64,000 nucleotides of DNA. It comes from Haloechinothrix sp033042135 (GTDB lineage: Bacteria; Actinomycetota; Actinomycetes; Mycobacteriales; Pseudonocardiaceae). The stretch spans positions 557,604 through 621,603 of the forward strand of contig NZ_WBXM01000001.1 of assembly GCF_033042135.1 (NCBI RefSeq). Direction: 5' to 3'. Shown here piece after piece: positions 34,619 through 44,269 of the stretch (position 1 is the first letter of the stretch; each line of letters starts with the position of its first letter). The position numbers and the translations under genes are program-made. The notes below the pieces were generated by a model. That model did not search any database, had not been told where the DNA came from, and saw only the letters and a list, made by a program, of their open reading frames with translations.

Positions 34619-35434
34619 ATGCCGGTGGCGGGGCCGCTGACCCCGGTGGAGCTGGACTTCCTGTGGGAGTCGTACAGCGCTGGGGAACTCCCCTACCCGC
34701 TGGAGCTCCACTCACACGGCGCGACCATGGCCGAGCGGGCGGCGCTGCGCAGGCGGACCCTCGGGGAGCTCGCCGAGCGTGGTCTGGCCGATGAGCGTGG
34801 CACGGTGCGGCAGGATCTCGCCGAGCTGCTCGACGTGCTGGCCGGGGCGCGGCTGAGCGTAGACTCGGTGCACATCCACGAGCCGGGAAACCCGGCCGTG
34901 CTCGCGCTGGCGGCTGCCACCGGAGACCGGGCGGTACTCGCTGTGCAGGACGAGCGCGGGCTGGTGCTCGACCGGGCCGATCCGGATGGTCTGGCGACGG
35001 CGATCGTGTCGTTGTTGCCACACGGGCGGCGGGGCGCGGAGCGGTCCGTCACCGTGCCGGTCGAGCAGCTCATGGCAGGACCAGGCGCGGACTTCCTGCA
35101 GCGAAGGCCGGGTGAGGAGCTGGCGCGCTCGGGCGGTAACGGCGAGGTCCGGGCGCAGACCGACACCGAGCGCAAGGCGCTGGCCCGGCTCCACGCGCAG
35201 CCCAGGCTGCGTGGCGGGCAGATCGGCGCTAACGGTAGGTCACCCTTCGGTGACAAGGCACGGTCGGCGGTGCTGAGTTGGTTCGACACCGAGAGCGGGC
35301 GCTACATGACACAGGCAGGCCGTGGTGGTGACGGCCGGGAGTGGGTCACCATCGCGCCTGCCGACGCGCCGACACTGCGGCACCGTATCGGTGAGATGCT
35401 TGCCGGGGTACGCCGGACATCGGTGGCTGGATAG
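34619..35434 (+). CDS. ESX secretion-associated chaperone EspG (first copy)
   Basis: A 271-residue EspG-family protein, which in mycobacteria binds PE-PPE dimers in the cytosol and directs them to the ESX machine. It begins LTPVELDFLWESYSAGELPYPL and ends in a domain with LSWFDTESGRYM. It starts 9 bases after the PPE-like gene. Its paralog follows immediately, sharing the FDFLWES-ELPYPL-SHGAT opening and the RLRGGQ-WFDT-SGRY pattern. Confidence 0.9.
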   Translation: MPVAGPLTPVELDFLWESYSAGELPYPLELHSHGATMAERAALRRRTLGELAERGLADERGTVRQDLAELLDVLAGARLSVDSVHIHEPGNPAVLALAAATGDRAVLAVQDERGLVLDRADPDGLATAIVSLLPHGRRGAERSVTVPVEQLMAGPGADFLQRRPGEELARSGGNGEVRAQTDTERKALARLHAQPRLRGGQIGANGRSPFGDKARSAVLSWFDTESGRYMTQAGRGGDGREWVTIAPADAPTLRHRIGEMLAGVRRTSVAG

Positions 35435-35463
35435 CAGGCTCACGTGGGGAGGTTCACGAGATC

Positions 35464-36342
35464 GTGGCAAACGGAACGTCGGCGCGGTTCTTCGCGCCGG
35501 TGACTTTCGACTTCCTGTGGGAGTCGGCCGGGCTCGGTGAGCTCCCCTACCCGCTTCGGGTGCCATCGCACGGGGCGACGGTCGCCGAGCGCACCGCCCT
35601 GCGGCACCGCGTGGACGAGCAGCTCAGGGCGGAGGGCGTCAGGGACTCCTACGGCAGGCTGGACCCCACCGTCGGGTACTGGCTGATGCTGCTCGCGCGC
35701 GCCAGCATGAGCATCGACACGCTCCACGTCCCAGAGGTAGGGGCAGCACCGGTCGCCGGGATCGCCGCGAGCGACGGACAGGGCGGGGTACTCGCCGTGC
35801 AGGACAGCGAGGGGATCCGGCTACGGTCGATCTACCAGGACGGCGCTGTCACCGAGATCGTCAACCTGCTGCCGCCGAGCTCGCGCGGCGCGGAACGCTC
35901 CGTCACGATCTCGGCGGCCGATGCCGCGCGTACCGCCGCGGTGCCTGCGACCGCCGCGGGCGGTGCCGTACGGTCCGCTGCGGAACGGCAGGAGGGTGGC
36001 CTCGCCGAGCGACTCGGGTTCGGCCGCAGGTCGAGCTCCCACCCCAAGCTGTCCGAGCGCACCGCCGGTGACCAGCGGCAGGACTACGCCAGGTTGGTCG
36101 CGCAGCCACGGCTGCGGGGAGGTCAGCTCGCGGCCAACGCGCGAGACGAGTTCGGCGCCCGCAGGCGCTCACCGGTGCTCGCCTGGTTCGACACCGCGAG
36201 CGGGCGCTACCTGAGCCTGGCACGGACCGGCCAGGATGGGCACCGTTGGCTCACCGTGTCACCGGCTGACACCAGGACGCTGCGCACACGCCTTGGTGAG
36301 CTGGTCGGTGAGGTCGTGGGCGAACTGGGTCACAAGTCGTAG
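35464..36342 (+). CDS. ESX secretion-associated chaperone EspG (second copy)
   Basis: A 292-residue EspG-family protein starting at GTG 35464, 29 bases after its paralog. The opening TFDFLWESAGLGELPYPL and the closing LAWFDTASGRYLSLA are conserved. It has an additional low-complexity insert of A/T/R residues near 155-175. Two adjacent EspG copies next to one PE-PPE-like pair suggest either two client pairs or a heterodimeric chaperone. Confidence 0.9.
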   Translation: MANGTSARFFAPVTFDFLWESAGLGELPYPLRVPSHGATVAERTALRHRVDEQLRAEGVRDSYGRLDPTVGYWLMLLARASMSIDTLHVPEVGAAPVAGIAASDGQGGVLAVQDSEGIRLRSIYQDGAVTEIVNLLPPSSRGAERSVTISAADAARTAAVPATAAGGAVRSAAERQEGGLAERLGFGRRSSSHPKLSERTAGDQRQDYARLVAQPRLRGGQLAANARDEFGARRRSPVLAWFDTASGRYLSLARTGQDGHRWLTVSPADTRTLRTRLGELVGEVVGELGHKS

Positions 36343-36676
36343 GAGCGCGCCCACGGTTGTGGAACAAGACCTCCCGGCCACCCGTTGACCCGGAGGGTGC
36401 CGATGGTGCCGATCCCGACATCCGGCTCCATGGCACACCGTCACGGCGGTGGGCGGTACCCTGAGATAACGCGGTATCGGTGCTGCAGGCTGGCCGGTAT
36501 CGGCTGCTACATCGCCTGCGACACTGTGATGTCCGCGACGGGTCACTGTGCGCAGGTCGAGTGCGGCGATCAGTGAGAGCACGGGCAGCGCTGCCTGCAC
36601 GCGACACGGTGTGACCAGGCATCGCAAACTCCAAGGTCGAGTCAGGGAGGGTCAAGGCCGTAGGCGGCCGATCAGC
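36343..36676. other. Intergenic region before ftsH, 334 bases
   Basis: It must contain the ftsH promoter. I see short imperfect direct repeats (GGTATCGG near 36474 and 36496) but no definable promoter boxes, no terminator and no convincing gene. Confidence 0.4.
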
Positions 36677-39181
36677 ATGGACCGAAAGCGCCTCCTCAAG
36701 AACCCACTGGTGTGGATCGCGCTCGCCGTGGTGCTCTACCTCGTCTTCTCCTCGCTGCTCGACGACCATAGGGGTTACGCCGAAGTCCCGACGTCCCAGG
36801 CGATGGAGCAGGTCTCCGCGGGAAACATCACCGAGGCGGAGATCGAGGACAAGGAACAGCAGCTGCTGCTGTCGCTGAATGAGCCGATCAGCGTCGACGG
36901 TGAGCAAACCGACCAGGTCATCACCCAGTACCCGGAGCGGATCTCGGCGGACATCTACAACGAGCTGGTCGGGCAGAACGTCGAGGTCGAGACCTCGGTG
37001 ACGCAGACGACGCTGCTCGGCCAGATGTTGATCTACATGATCCCGCTTGCCCTGTTGCTGCTGTTGCTCTTCTGGATCATGAGCAGGGCCCAGGGCGGCG
37101 GCAGTAAAGTGCTCAACTTCGGCAAGTCCAAGGCGAAACAGCTCACCAAGGACATGCCGACCAGCAAGTTCGTCGACGTCGCGGGGGCGGACGAGGCTGT
37201 CGAGGAACTTCACGAGATCAAGGACTTCCTGCAGTACCCGGGGCGTTACCACGAGCTGGGAGCGAAGGTGCCCAAGGGCGTGCTGCTGTACGGGCCGCCC
37301 GGTACGGGCAAGACGCTGTTGGCGCGCGCTGTCGCAGGCGAGGCTGGGGTGCCCTTCTACACCATCTCGGGGTCCGATTTCGTCGAGATGTTCGTCGGTG
37401 TCGGCGCCTCCCGTGTACGGGACCTGTTCGAGCAGGCCAAGCAGAACGCGCCGTGCATCATCTTCGTCGACGAGATCGACGCCGTCGGCAGGCAGCGCGG
37501 TGCAGGGCTCGGCGGCGGTCACGACGAGCGCGAGCAGACGCTGAACCAGCTGCTCGTCGAGATGGACGGCTTCGATTCCAAGGGCGGCATCATCCTGATC
37601 GCGGCGACCAACCGCCCGGACATCCTCGACCCGGCGCTGCTGCGGCCCGGCCGGTTCGATCGGCAGATCCCGGTGCAGGCGCCCGACCTGCGAGGCAGGA
37701 AGGCGATCCTGGAGGTGCACGCCAGGAGCAAGCCGCTCGCCGAGGGCGTCAGCCTGGACGGGCTGGCCAAGCGCACCGCGGGCATGTCCGGAGCCGACCT
37801 GGAGAACGTGCTCAACGAGGCGGCGCTGCTCACGGCCCGGCTCGGCAAGCACGAGATCGACGAGACCGCGCTGGAGGAGTCGGTGGACCGCGTGATCGGC
37901 GGTCCCGCGCGCAAGGGCCGGATCATCTCCGAGAAGGAGAAGAAGATCACCGCCTACCACGAGGGCGGGCACGCGCTGGCGGCGTGGGCGATGCCGGACA
38001 TCGAGCCGGTGTACAAGCTCACGATCATGCCGCGCGGCCGCACGGGCGGGCACGCGTTGCTCGTGCCCGAGGAGGACAAAGACCTGATGACCCGCTCGGA
38101 GATGATCGGCAGGCTGGTCTTCGCCATGGGCGGGCGTGCCGCGGAGGAGCTCGTCTTCCACGAGCCCACCACCGGGGCGTCCTCGGACATCGAGCAGGCC
38201 ACCAAGATCGCCAAGGCGATGGTCAAGGAGTACGGCATGAGCGCCCGACTCGGCGCGGTCAAGTACGGCCAAGACCAGGGGGATCCGTTCCTCGGCCGCT
38301 CGGCGGGCAAGGAGGCCGACTACTCGCTCGAGGTGGCGCACGAGATCGACGAGGAAGTGCGCAAGCTGATCGAGACCGCGCACACCGAGGCGTGGGAGGT
38401 GCTGTCGACCTACCGCGACGTGCTCGACGACCTGGTGTACGAGGTACTGCGCAAGGAGACGCTGCAGCGCCCCGACCTGGAGCGGATCTTCTCGAATGTG
38501 AACAAGCGGCCGAGGATCACGATCTTCAACGACTTCGGTTCCCGCGAGCCATCCGAGAAGCCACCCATCAAGACCCCGGCCGAGATCGCGGCCGAGCGGG
38601 GAGAGCCGTGGCCGCCTCCCGCAGAGCAGGGCAGCGAGCAGGGTAATCAGCAGCCGCGCCCGGAGCCGGTGGCCTCGGCCACGGCGACCGACAACGGCGC
38701 GCCGCAGCCTGCCGAGGACAATCGTCAGGGCGGTAGGCAGGAGCAGCGGGGGAACGCCCCGGCGAACCCGTACGCCTACCGTCCGGCCGATCCCAACGGG
38801 GGCGGCTGGCCGGGCAGGCAGCAGCAGGACCCGAGGCAGGCAGGCGGGAACGGCGCCCAGCCCTATCCCGGCTACGGCAGGCCACATGGCGGCCCGCAGC
38901 AGGATGGCTCCGGCCACGGGGGCAACCGGTACGGACCGCCGAACTACGGCGCACCACCCGGCTGGAAGCCCGCGACGACACCGTCCGGCCGGAACCGGCA
39001 GCCCTGGTGGCCGCAGGACCAGCGCGGTACGGGCACCGGCGAGCAGCCGCGACAACCCGCCGATCCGCAGCAGCCCCCGCACCAGCAAGGGGAGCTGCCC
39101 GCGGAGGGGCAGTACGGTGAAGGTCAGCAGGGACAGCAGCGAGGGGACCCCGACGGGCAAGATGGGCAACATCGACGGTGA
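36677..39181 (+). CDS. ftsH: ATP-dependent zinc metalloprotease FtsH
   Basis: An 834-residue membrane AAA+ protease that degrades misfolded and regulatory proteins. Helix 1 is at about 10-27 and helix 2 at about 113-135. The AAA domain has Walker A GPPGTGKT (206-213), Walker B IIFVDEID and the SRH region. The protease site HEGGH is at 428-432. The last 200 residues form a Q/G/P-rich tail that is long compared with the 610-650 residues usual outside actinobacteria but is typical of this order. ATG 36677 was chosen as giving the normal N-terminus. The 3-prime end overlaps folE. Confidence 0.96.
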   Translation: MDRKRLLKNPLVWIALAVVLYLVFSSLLDDHRGYAEVPTSQAMEQVSAGNITEAEIEDKEQQLLLSLNEPISVDGEQTDQVITQYPERISADIYNELVGQNVEVETSVTQTTLLGQMLIYMIPLALLLLLLFWIMSRAQGGGSKVLNFGKSKAKQLTKDMPTSKFVDVAGADEAVEELHEIKDFLQYPGRYHELGAKVPKGVLLYGPPGTGKTLLARAVAGEAGVPFYTISGSDFVEMFVGVGASRVRDLFEQAKQNAPCIIFVDEIDAVGRQRGAGLGGGHDEREQTLNQLLVEMDGFDSKGGIILIAATNRPDILDPALLRPGRFDRQIPVQAPDLRGRKAILEVHARSKPLAEGVSLDGLAKRTAGMSGADLENVLNEAALLTARLGKHEIDETALEESVDRVIGGPARKGRIISEKEKKITAYHEGGHALAAWAMPDIEPVYKLTIMPRGRTGGHALLVPEEDKDLMTRSEMIGRLVFAMGGRAAEELVFHEPTTGASSDIEQATKIAKAMVKEYGMSARLGAVKYGQDQGDPFLGRSAGKEADYSLEVAHEIDEEVRKLIETAHTEAWEVLSTYRDVLDDLVYEVLRKETLQRPDLERIFSNVNKRPRITIFNDFGSREPSEKPPIKTPAEIAAERGEPWPPPAEQGSEQGNQQPRPEPVASATATDNGAPQPAEDNRQGGRQEQRGNAPANPYAYRPADPNGGGWPGRQQQDPRQAGGNGAQPYPGYGRPHGGPQQDGSGHGGNRYGPPNYGAPPGWKPATTPSGRNRQPWWPQDQRGTGTGEQPRQPADPQQPPHQQGELPAEGQYGEGQQGQQRGDPDGQDGQHRR

Positions 39182-39860
39182 GCAGCTCGGGACGTATGTG
39201 GCCCGGCTCGGTTCGCGTGGCGTGAACGGCGACGTGTCCGGAGACGGGCACACCGGCACCGAGCATGAGTGGGATGCGGCCGCGGGCAGGGCATTCGATG
39301 CCGAGCGTGCCGAGGAGGCGGTTCGCGAGCTGCTCATCGCCTGCGGCGAGGACCCGGACAGGGAAGGCCTGCAGGAGACCCCGGCGCGGGTGGCGCGTGC
39401 CTACCGGGAGCTCTTCGCCGGCCTGCACACCGATCCGGCCGAGGTGATCGACCGGACCTTCGACGAGAGCCACGACGAGCTGGTCCTGATCACCGACATC
39501 CCGATGTTCTCCACCTGCGAGCACCACCTTGTCCCGTTCCACGGTGTCGCCCACGTCGGCTACATCCCCGACGAGCACGGCAGGGTGACGGGGCTTTCCA
39601 AGATCGCCAGGCTGGTCGATCTCTACGCCAAGCGCCCGCAGGTGCAGGAGCGGCTGACCTCGCAGGTCGCCGACGCCCTTGAGCGCAGGCTACAGCCGAG
39701 GGGAGTGATCGTGGTGGTCGAGGCCGAGCACCTGTGCATGGCGATGCGGGGAATCCGCAAGCCAGGAGCGCGGACCACGACCTCGGCGGTGCGCGGGATG
39801 CTGAAAACCTCCGCTTCCACGCGGTCGGAGGCGCTTTCCCTGATCAAGGGACGTCGATGA
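39162..39860 (+). CDS. folE: GTP cyclohydrolase I
   Basis: A 232-residue enzyme making 7,8-dihydroneopterin triphosphate from GTP, the first step of folate synthesis. Zinc and active-site residues are in FSTCEHHLVPFHGVAHVGY and EAEHLCMAMRG. The catalytic core begins near residue 45, so the start at ATG 39162 gives an N-terminal extension of about 35 residues and a 20-base overlap with ftsH. The gene ends in an ATGA overlap with folP, and folE-folP-folB-folK are all coupled. Confidence 0.95.
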   Translation: MGNIDGEQLGTYVARLGSRGVNGDVSGDGHTGTEHEWDAAAGRAFDAERAEEAVRELLIACGEDPDREGLQETPARVARAYRELFAGLHTDPAEVIDRTFDESHDELVLITDIPMFSTCEHHLVPFHGVAHVGYIPDEHGRVTGLSKIARLVDLYAKRPQVQERLTSQVADALERRLQPRGVIVVVEAEHLCMAMRGIRKPGARTTTSAVRGMLKTSASTRSEALSLIKGRR

Positions 39861-40717
39861 GCGTGCTCGCGTTCACCGCACGGGCGGGCGTCCCCCGCCG
39901 TGAGGACCGCTGTGCCGTGGTCGGCGTGCTCAACGTCACACCGGACTCGTTTTCCGACGGGGGCCGGTACTTCCACATCGACGACGCGGTCCGCCACGCC
40001 CAAGTCATGTACGCACGCGGGGCCGACCTGATCGACGTTGGCGGGGAGTCCACCCGTCCCGGTGCCGACCGGGTTCCTGCCGACAAGGAGATCGAACGGG
40101 TCCTTCCGGTGATCGAGTCGTTGGCCGCCGACGGGATCGCGCTCTCGGTGGACACCACGCGCGCTGCGGTGGCCGAGGCGGCGATCAGTGCGGGCGCCGT
40201 AGTGATCAACGATGTCTCCGGCGGGCTGGCCGACCCGAACATGGTCAAGGTCGCCGCCGCGACCGGCGCACCCTTCGTGCTGATGCACTGGCGCGGCCAC
40301 AGCAAGGAGATGGACACGCTGGCCAGCTACACCGACGTGGTCGGCGAGGTGCGGGACGAGCTGCTCGCGCGGGTGGATGCCGCGGTGGCCGCGGGTGTGG
40401 CTCCGGAATCGATCGTGCTCGATCCAGGGATCGGCTTCGCCAAGCGGGCAGAGCATAACTGGGAGCTGCTGCGCCACACCGGCACGCTGGCCGCCGAGGG
40501 ATTCCCGGTGCTCGTCGGTGCCTCACGCAAGCGCTTCCTCGGCGCGCTGCTCGCCGACGAGCACGGCAGGCCCCGCGACCCCGACGGCCGCGAGGTGGCC
40601 ACCGCCGCGATCTCGGCGCTGGTCGCGCGGGCAGGCGCGTGGGGCGTGCGGGTACACGAGGTCGGAGCATCGGTGGACGCGGTGACCGTCGCGGCGGCGA
40701 TGGCGGGCGAATCGTGA
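39857..40717 (+). CDS. folP: Dihydropteroate synthase
   Basis: A 286-residue TIM-barrel enzyme joining 6-hydroxymethyl-dihydropterin pyrophosphate with p-aminobenzoate; the sulfonamide target. Motifs are VLNVTPDSFSDGG, GGESTRPGA, INDVSGG, LDPGIGFAK and VGASRKRFLG. The ATG start overlaps the folE stop, and the end overlaps folB by a GTGA. Confidence 0.96.
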   Translation: MSVLAFTARAGVPRREDRCAVVGVLNVTPDSFSDGGRYFHIDDAVRHAQVMYARGADLIDVGGESTRPGADRVPADKEIERVLPVIESLAADGIALSVDTTRAAVAEAAISAGAVVINDVSGGLADPNMVKVAAATGAPFVLMHWRGHSKEMDTLASYTDVVGEVRDELLARVDAAVAAGVAPESIVLDPGIGFAKRAEHNWELLRHTGTLAAEGFPVLVGASRKRFLGALLADEHGRPRDPDGREVATAAISALVARAGAWGVRVHEVGASVDAVTVAAAMAGES

Positions 40718-41100
40718 GCGTGCCTGCGTCCGCGGCCCGCTCGACCAGGATCGCCCTGCGCGGGCTCCGCGCCACCGGGTACCACGGCTACTTCGATTGG
40801 GAACGGCAGCGGGGCCAGGAGTTCGTCGTCGATGTGGTGCTGTGGGCCGATCTGGAACGCGCCCAGCGCAGCGATGAGCTCGTCGACACGATCGACTACG
40901 GCGCGGTGGCCGAGCGTGTCGCGGCGATCGTGACCGGCGCGCCCTACCGGTTGATCGAAGCGCTCGCCGGGCGGATCGCCGACGAGGTGCTGACCGCGGG
41001 CGGCCAACGGGTAGAGGTGACGGTGCACAAGCCAGAGGCTCCGATCGAGGTCGGTTTCGATGACGTGTCGGTGACGGTCAGCAGGGAGCGAGCCGGGTGA
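40714..41100 (+). CDS. folB: Dihydroneopterin aldolase
   Basis: A 128-residue enzyme converting dihydroneopterin to 6-hydroxymethyl-dihydropterin and glycolaldehyde. ALRGLRATGYHGYFDWERQ holds the substrate-binding region, and the late EAPIEVGFDDVSVTV is conserved. It starts at GTG 40714, overlapping folP, and ends overlapping folK. Confidence 0.95.
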   Translation: MSVPASAARSTRIALRGLRATGYHGYFDWERQRGQEFVVDVVLWADLERAQRSDELVDTIDYGAVAERVAAIVTGAPYRLIEALAGRIADEVLTAGGQRVEVTVHKPEAPIEVGFDDVSVTVSRERAG

Positions 41101-41591
41101 CCCGCGCAGTGCTGTCCCTCGGATCGAACCTGGGCGACCGCATCGGGTACCTGCGGCAAGCCGTGGCCGGCCTGGGCGGGGCGGTGCTGGCGATCTCCGC
41201 GGTGTACGAGACCCGGCCGTGGGGAGTGACCGACCAACCGGATTTCCTCAACGCGGTGTGTGTGGTCGCCGACCCCGAGCTCGACCACTGGGCGTGGTTG
41301 CGGTGGGCGCAGCGACTCGAGCAGCTGGCCTGCCGCGTCCGCGAGCGGCGGTGGGGGCCGCGCACGTTGGATGTGGACGTGGTGACCGTCGACGGGATCC
41401 GTTCCGAGGATCCGGAGCTGCTGTTGCCGCATCCCGGCGCGGCCTCCCGCGCCACCGTGCTGATCCCCTGGCTGGATGCCGACCCCGGTGCTTGGTTGTC
41501 GGGGTACGGCGCGGTCACCGATCTCCTGGATGGGCTCGACGAGGCCGATCGCGAGGCGGTGCGGCGCAGGGACGACCTGCGGCTGGTGTGA
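41097..41591 (+). CDS. folK: 6-hydroxymethyl-7,8-dihydropterin pyrophosphokinase
   Basis: A 164-residue kinase that activates the pterin with ATP before folP acts. LSLGSNLGDRIGYLRQA opens the protein and RRWGPRTLDVDVV is the HPPK signature with the metal-binding aspartates. The GTG start overlaps folB by 4 bases. It completes the folate block. Confidence 0.95.
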   Translation: MTRAVLSLGSNLGDRIGYLRQAVAGLGGAVLAISAVYETRPWGVTDQPDFLNAVCVVADPELDHWAWLRWAQRLEQLACRVRERRWGPRTLDVDVVTVDGIRSEDPELLLPHPGAASRATVLIPWLDADPGAWLSGYGAVTDLLDGLDEADREAVRRRDDLRLV

Positions 41592-41636
41592 CGGCCCGTG
41601 CCGCAGGACCCGAGCCCGCCCGGATACGCTGAGCGA

Positions 41637-42101
41637 ATGCGATTCACGCGGGCCAGGGACCTGCTGACCGCTGGCCTGATCGGGTTCGGAGTCGGGTACC
41701 TGCTGTTCGATCAGGCCTACCACGCCATGCCGGATCTGCCGACGCTCGCGGGCGGGACCCTGCTGGTTCTCGCGCTGATCGAGCTCGGGTTCGCCGCGAG
41801 CGCGCGCAACCGGATCGCAAGCGGCAGGGTGGTTTACGACGCGATCCTGATCGCACGGTTCGCCGTTCTGGCCAAGGCGTCCTCGCTGCTCGGGGCGATC
41901 ATGGTCGGGGGATGGCTTGCCGGGATCGCCTACCTGGCACCGCGCGCAGGCACGATCGCCGCGGCAGGCGACGACCTGCCCGCGGCCGTGGTGGGCGCGA
42001 TCTGCGCGGCGTGCTTGATCGGCGCCGCCCTCTGGCTGGAACACTGCTGCCGCGCCCCTGGGATGGATGATCGGGACGAGAGCAGGGACCCGCACGCGTG
42101 A
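41637..42101 (+). CDS. DUF3180 four-helix membrane protein
   Basis: A 154-residue membrane protein with four predicted helices (LLTAGLIGFGVGYLLFDQA is the first). The DUF3180 family is found next to folK in many actinobacteria, including M. tuberculosis Rv3605c; its function is unknown. ATG 41637 gives the usual MRFTRARDLL opening; a GTG at 41598 would extend it by 13 residues. Confidence 0.85.
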   Translation: MRFTRARDLLTAGLIGFGVGYLLFDQAYHAMPDLPTLAGGTLLVLALIELGFAASARNRIASGRVVYDAILIARFAVLAKASSLLGAIMVGGWLAGIAYLAPRAGTIAAAGDDLPAAVVGAICAACLIGAALWLEHCCRAPGMDDRDESRDPHA

Positions 42102-42107
42102 ACACGT

Positions 42108-42124
42108 GCCCACACACCGTGGGC
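42108..42124 (+). terminator. Possible weak terminator after DUF3180
   Basis: GCCCAC (42108-42113) pairs with GTGGGC (42119-42124) over a 5-base loop, seven bases after the stop. The stem is short and there is no T-run. Confidence 0.25.
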
Positions 42125-42250
42125 GACCGGTTACGGCGAGCCGGTACGAGATGGAATCGGTGACAAACGAAGCCCACAAACCGCGTAACGGTGGACAACG
42201 AAAGTACCGAGTTGGTATCGGTATGGTCACTGGAAGGTAGGCTCAGCCTC

Positions 42251-43231
42251 ATGAAGGTCGCTGGCGGCGGGCGCGCGGGTACCGTCATGGCCGTTCTCGG
42301 CGGGGTACTCGTCGTGGCGGCGACGGGCGTCCTGTTGCTGTCGGCCGATACCAGGCTGCTGCGGCTGGGGCTGGTCGCCGCGTTGTGGGCGGTGCTGCTC
42401 GCGGCGATCGTGGCGACGAGGTACCGCGCGCAGGCAGAGGAGTCGGCGGCCTCGGCGGCCAACGCGAAGGAGATCTACGAGCGCGAACTCGAACGGGAGA
42501 TCGCCGCGCGCAAGGAGCACGAGCTCGAGTTCGAGCTGCGCAAGCGCCGAGAGCTGGAGAGCAACGCGCAGGAGCAGGTGAACGCGTTGCGGGCGGAGCT
42601 GGAGCAACTACAGCAGACGTTGCGGCAGTTGCTCGACGGCGAGGTGCTGTACGAGCGCATCGCGCTGACCGCGCAAGCCACCCGCATGCGGGCGTCGGGC
42701 GACGACTTCAAGTACCTCGAGCAGGGCGCGGGCCGGGTGGTGTCCGATCAGGGACGAGCGGCACGGCAGGTTGACCCGCCAACCGACACGTTCGCGCCGG
42801 TGACCGATCACGGCGAGCCGTACCGCAACGGCCATGGCAGCGGGAACGGCGCGCCGGTCGCGGATTCCCCGTCGCCGTGGTTCTCGGTCTCGGATCGCCC
42901 TACCACGCGAACCGGGGGACGCCAGCAGCGCCAGCGGCCTGCCACAGTGGCAGCGGCCTCGCGCGCCGCCCGGCACAGCCACGAGGGCGCGCGGCCCGGG
43001 CCCGAGGTGCCCCGCAGGCACGAGCACGAACCGCGCACCTGGCAACAGTGGGGCGCCGACGACGGCCAACCACGCGGGCAGCAGGGCGAGAGCCCCGGCA
43101 GGTCGGACAGCAACGCGGGCGGCCCCGAACCCGACACCGGTGGGTCGCATTCCGCGGGCAGACCGGTCAGCGAGCTGCTCGCCTCCTACGGTTCGGAGGT
43201 TCAGCCGCGCAGGCGCAGGCGGCGTGCGTGA
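42251..43231 (+). CDS. DUF6779 membrane and coiled-coil protein
   Basis: A 326-residue protein. Two membrane helices lie at about 10-55 (MAVLGGVLVVAATGVLLL and LGLVAALWAVLLAAIVAT). A charged coiled coil follows at about 65-140 (EIYERELEREIAARKEHELE). The rest is disordered, rich in G, Q, R and P, and ends in a basic run. It corresponds in position to M. tuberculosis Rv3604c. ATG 42251 is preferred over GTG 42191 because the conserved part begins there. It may be a cell-envelope scaffold; that is inferred only from architecture. Confidence 0.78.
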   Translation: MKVAGGGRAGTVMAVLGGVLVVAATGVLLLSADTRLLRLGLVAALWAVLLAAIVATRYRAQAEESAASAANAKEIYERELEREIAARKEHELEFELRKRRELESNAQEQVNALRAELEQLQQTLRQLLDGEVLYERIALTAQATRMRASGDDFKYLEQGAGRVVSDQGRAARQVDPPTDTFAPVTDHGEPYRNGHGSGNGAPVADSPSPWFSVSDRPTTRTGGRQQRQRPATVAAASRAARHSHEGARPGPEVPRRHEHEPRTWQQWGADDGQPRGQQGESPGRSDSNAGGPEPDTGGSHSAGRPVSELLASYGSEVQPRRRRRRA

Positions 43232-43381
43232 CCCAAGGCCGTGTCCCGGGACCAGGTGAAACTGGTCACGGCCGGTAGGCGCGCACGCCGACACCTCGGT
43301 TACTCTCGCGCTCACATCGTCCGGTACCCGGCAGCGTTCGGTGCCCGAGCGGGACTGGAACGAGCGAAGGAGCAACGATCT

Positions 43382-44269
43382 ATGGAGCGGCCAGCGCGGC
43401 TGTCCGTCGGTGTCGTCTCGGCGGGCAGGGTGGGCAGCGTTCTCGGCGCGACCCTGGCGACGGCGGGGCATTCCGTCATCGCCGCATCCGGTGTATCAGC
43501 CGCTTCGATACGTCGCTGCGAGACCCTGCTGCCCGGGGTGGAGCTCGCGCGGCCGGACGAGGTGGCCGCCCGCAGCGATCTGGTCGTGCTGGCGATCCCC
43601 GATGACGCGCTTGCCGGTACGGTGCGCGGCCTGGTAGCCGCTGGCGCGCTGCGTTCCGGCCAGATCGTGGTGCACACCTCGGGGGCACACGGTGTCGACG
43701 TGCTGGCACCGGCGGCAGGTGTGGGCGCGCTGTGTGTCGCGCTGCACCCCGCCATGACGTTCACCGGTCGCGAGGAGGACATCCAGCGTCTCGCGGCGTG
43801 CTGTGTCGGCGTGACCGCTGGCGACGGCGACGAGGCCGCCTACCAGGTCGGTGAGGCGCTGGCGGTGGAGATGGGGGCCGAGCCGGTGCGCATCGCGGAA
43901 GGTGTCCGGCCGCTGTACCACGCCGCGCTGACCCACGGTGCCAATCATCTCCTCACGCTGGTCGCGGACTGCGTGGAAGTGCTGCGCGACGCCGGCATCG
44001 GAAACGCCGAGCGGCTGATCGGCCCGCTGCTGTCGGCTTCGCTGGACAACGCCCTCCGCCACGGCGGTCGCGCGCTCACCGGCCCGGTCGCGCGGGGTGA
44101 CACCGAAACCGTGCGCACCCACCTGGAGGTGCTCGGCGAGCGGGCCCCGAGGGTGGCCGACTGTTACACGGCACTGGCGCGGCGCACCGCGGAACGCGCC
44201 AGGGAGGACGGGCTGCTGGCTGAGGGTGCCGCTGCCGAGATCGAGAGCACGCTGGGGGGTAGCCGATGA
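43382..44269 (+). CDS. Rossmann-fold DUF2520 protein (oxidoreductase-like)
   Basis: A 295-residue protein. An N-terminal NAD(P)-binding fold has the glycine-rich VGVVSAGRVGSVLGATLA, then LVVLAIPDDALAGTV. The C-terminal half is the all-helical DUF2520 domain. This pair of domains resembles ketopantoate reductase and pyrroline-carboxylate reductase relatives. It overlaps panC by 4 bases, so a role in pantothenate synthesis (for example the ketopantoate reductase step) is an attractive inference, since no panE is seen here. Confidence 0.82.
   Translation: MERPARLSVGVVSAGRVGSVLGATLATAGHSVIAASGVSAASIRRCETLLPGVELARPDEVAARSDLVVLAIPDDALAGTVRGLVAAGALRSGQIVVHTSGAHGVDVLAPAAGVGALCVALHPAMTFTGREEDIQRLAACCVGVTAGDGDEAAYQVGEALAVEMGAEPVRIAEGVRPLYHAALTHGANHLLTLVADCVEVLRDAGIGNAERLIGPLLSASLDNALRHGGRALTGPVARGDTETVRTHLEVLGERAPRVADCYTALARRTAERAREDGLLAEGAAAEIESTLGGSR

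Noticed and set aside
36251..39337. A very long minus-strand open frame opposite ftsH
   Set aside because: It is a mirror of the G/C third-position bias of ftsH; composition is V/L/R/H-rich without any family pattern.
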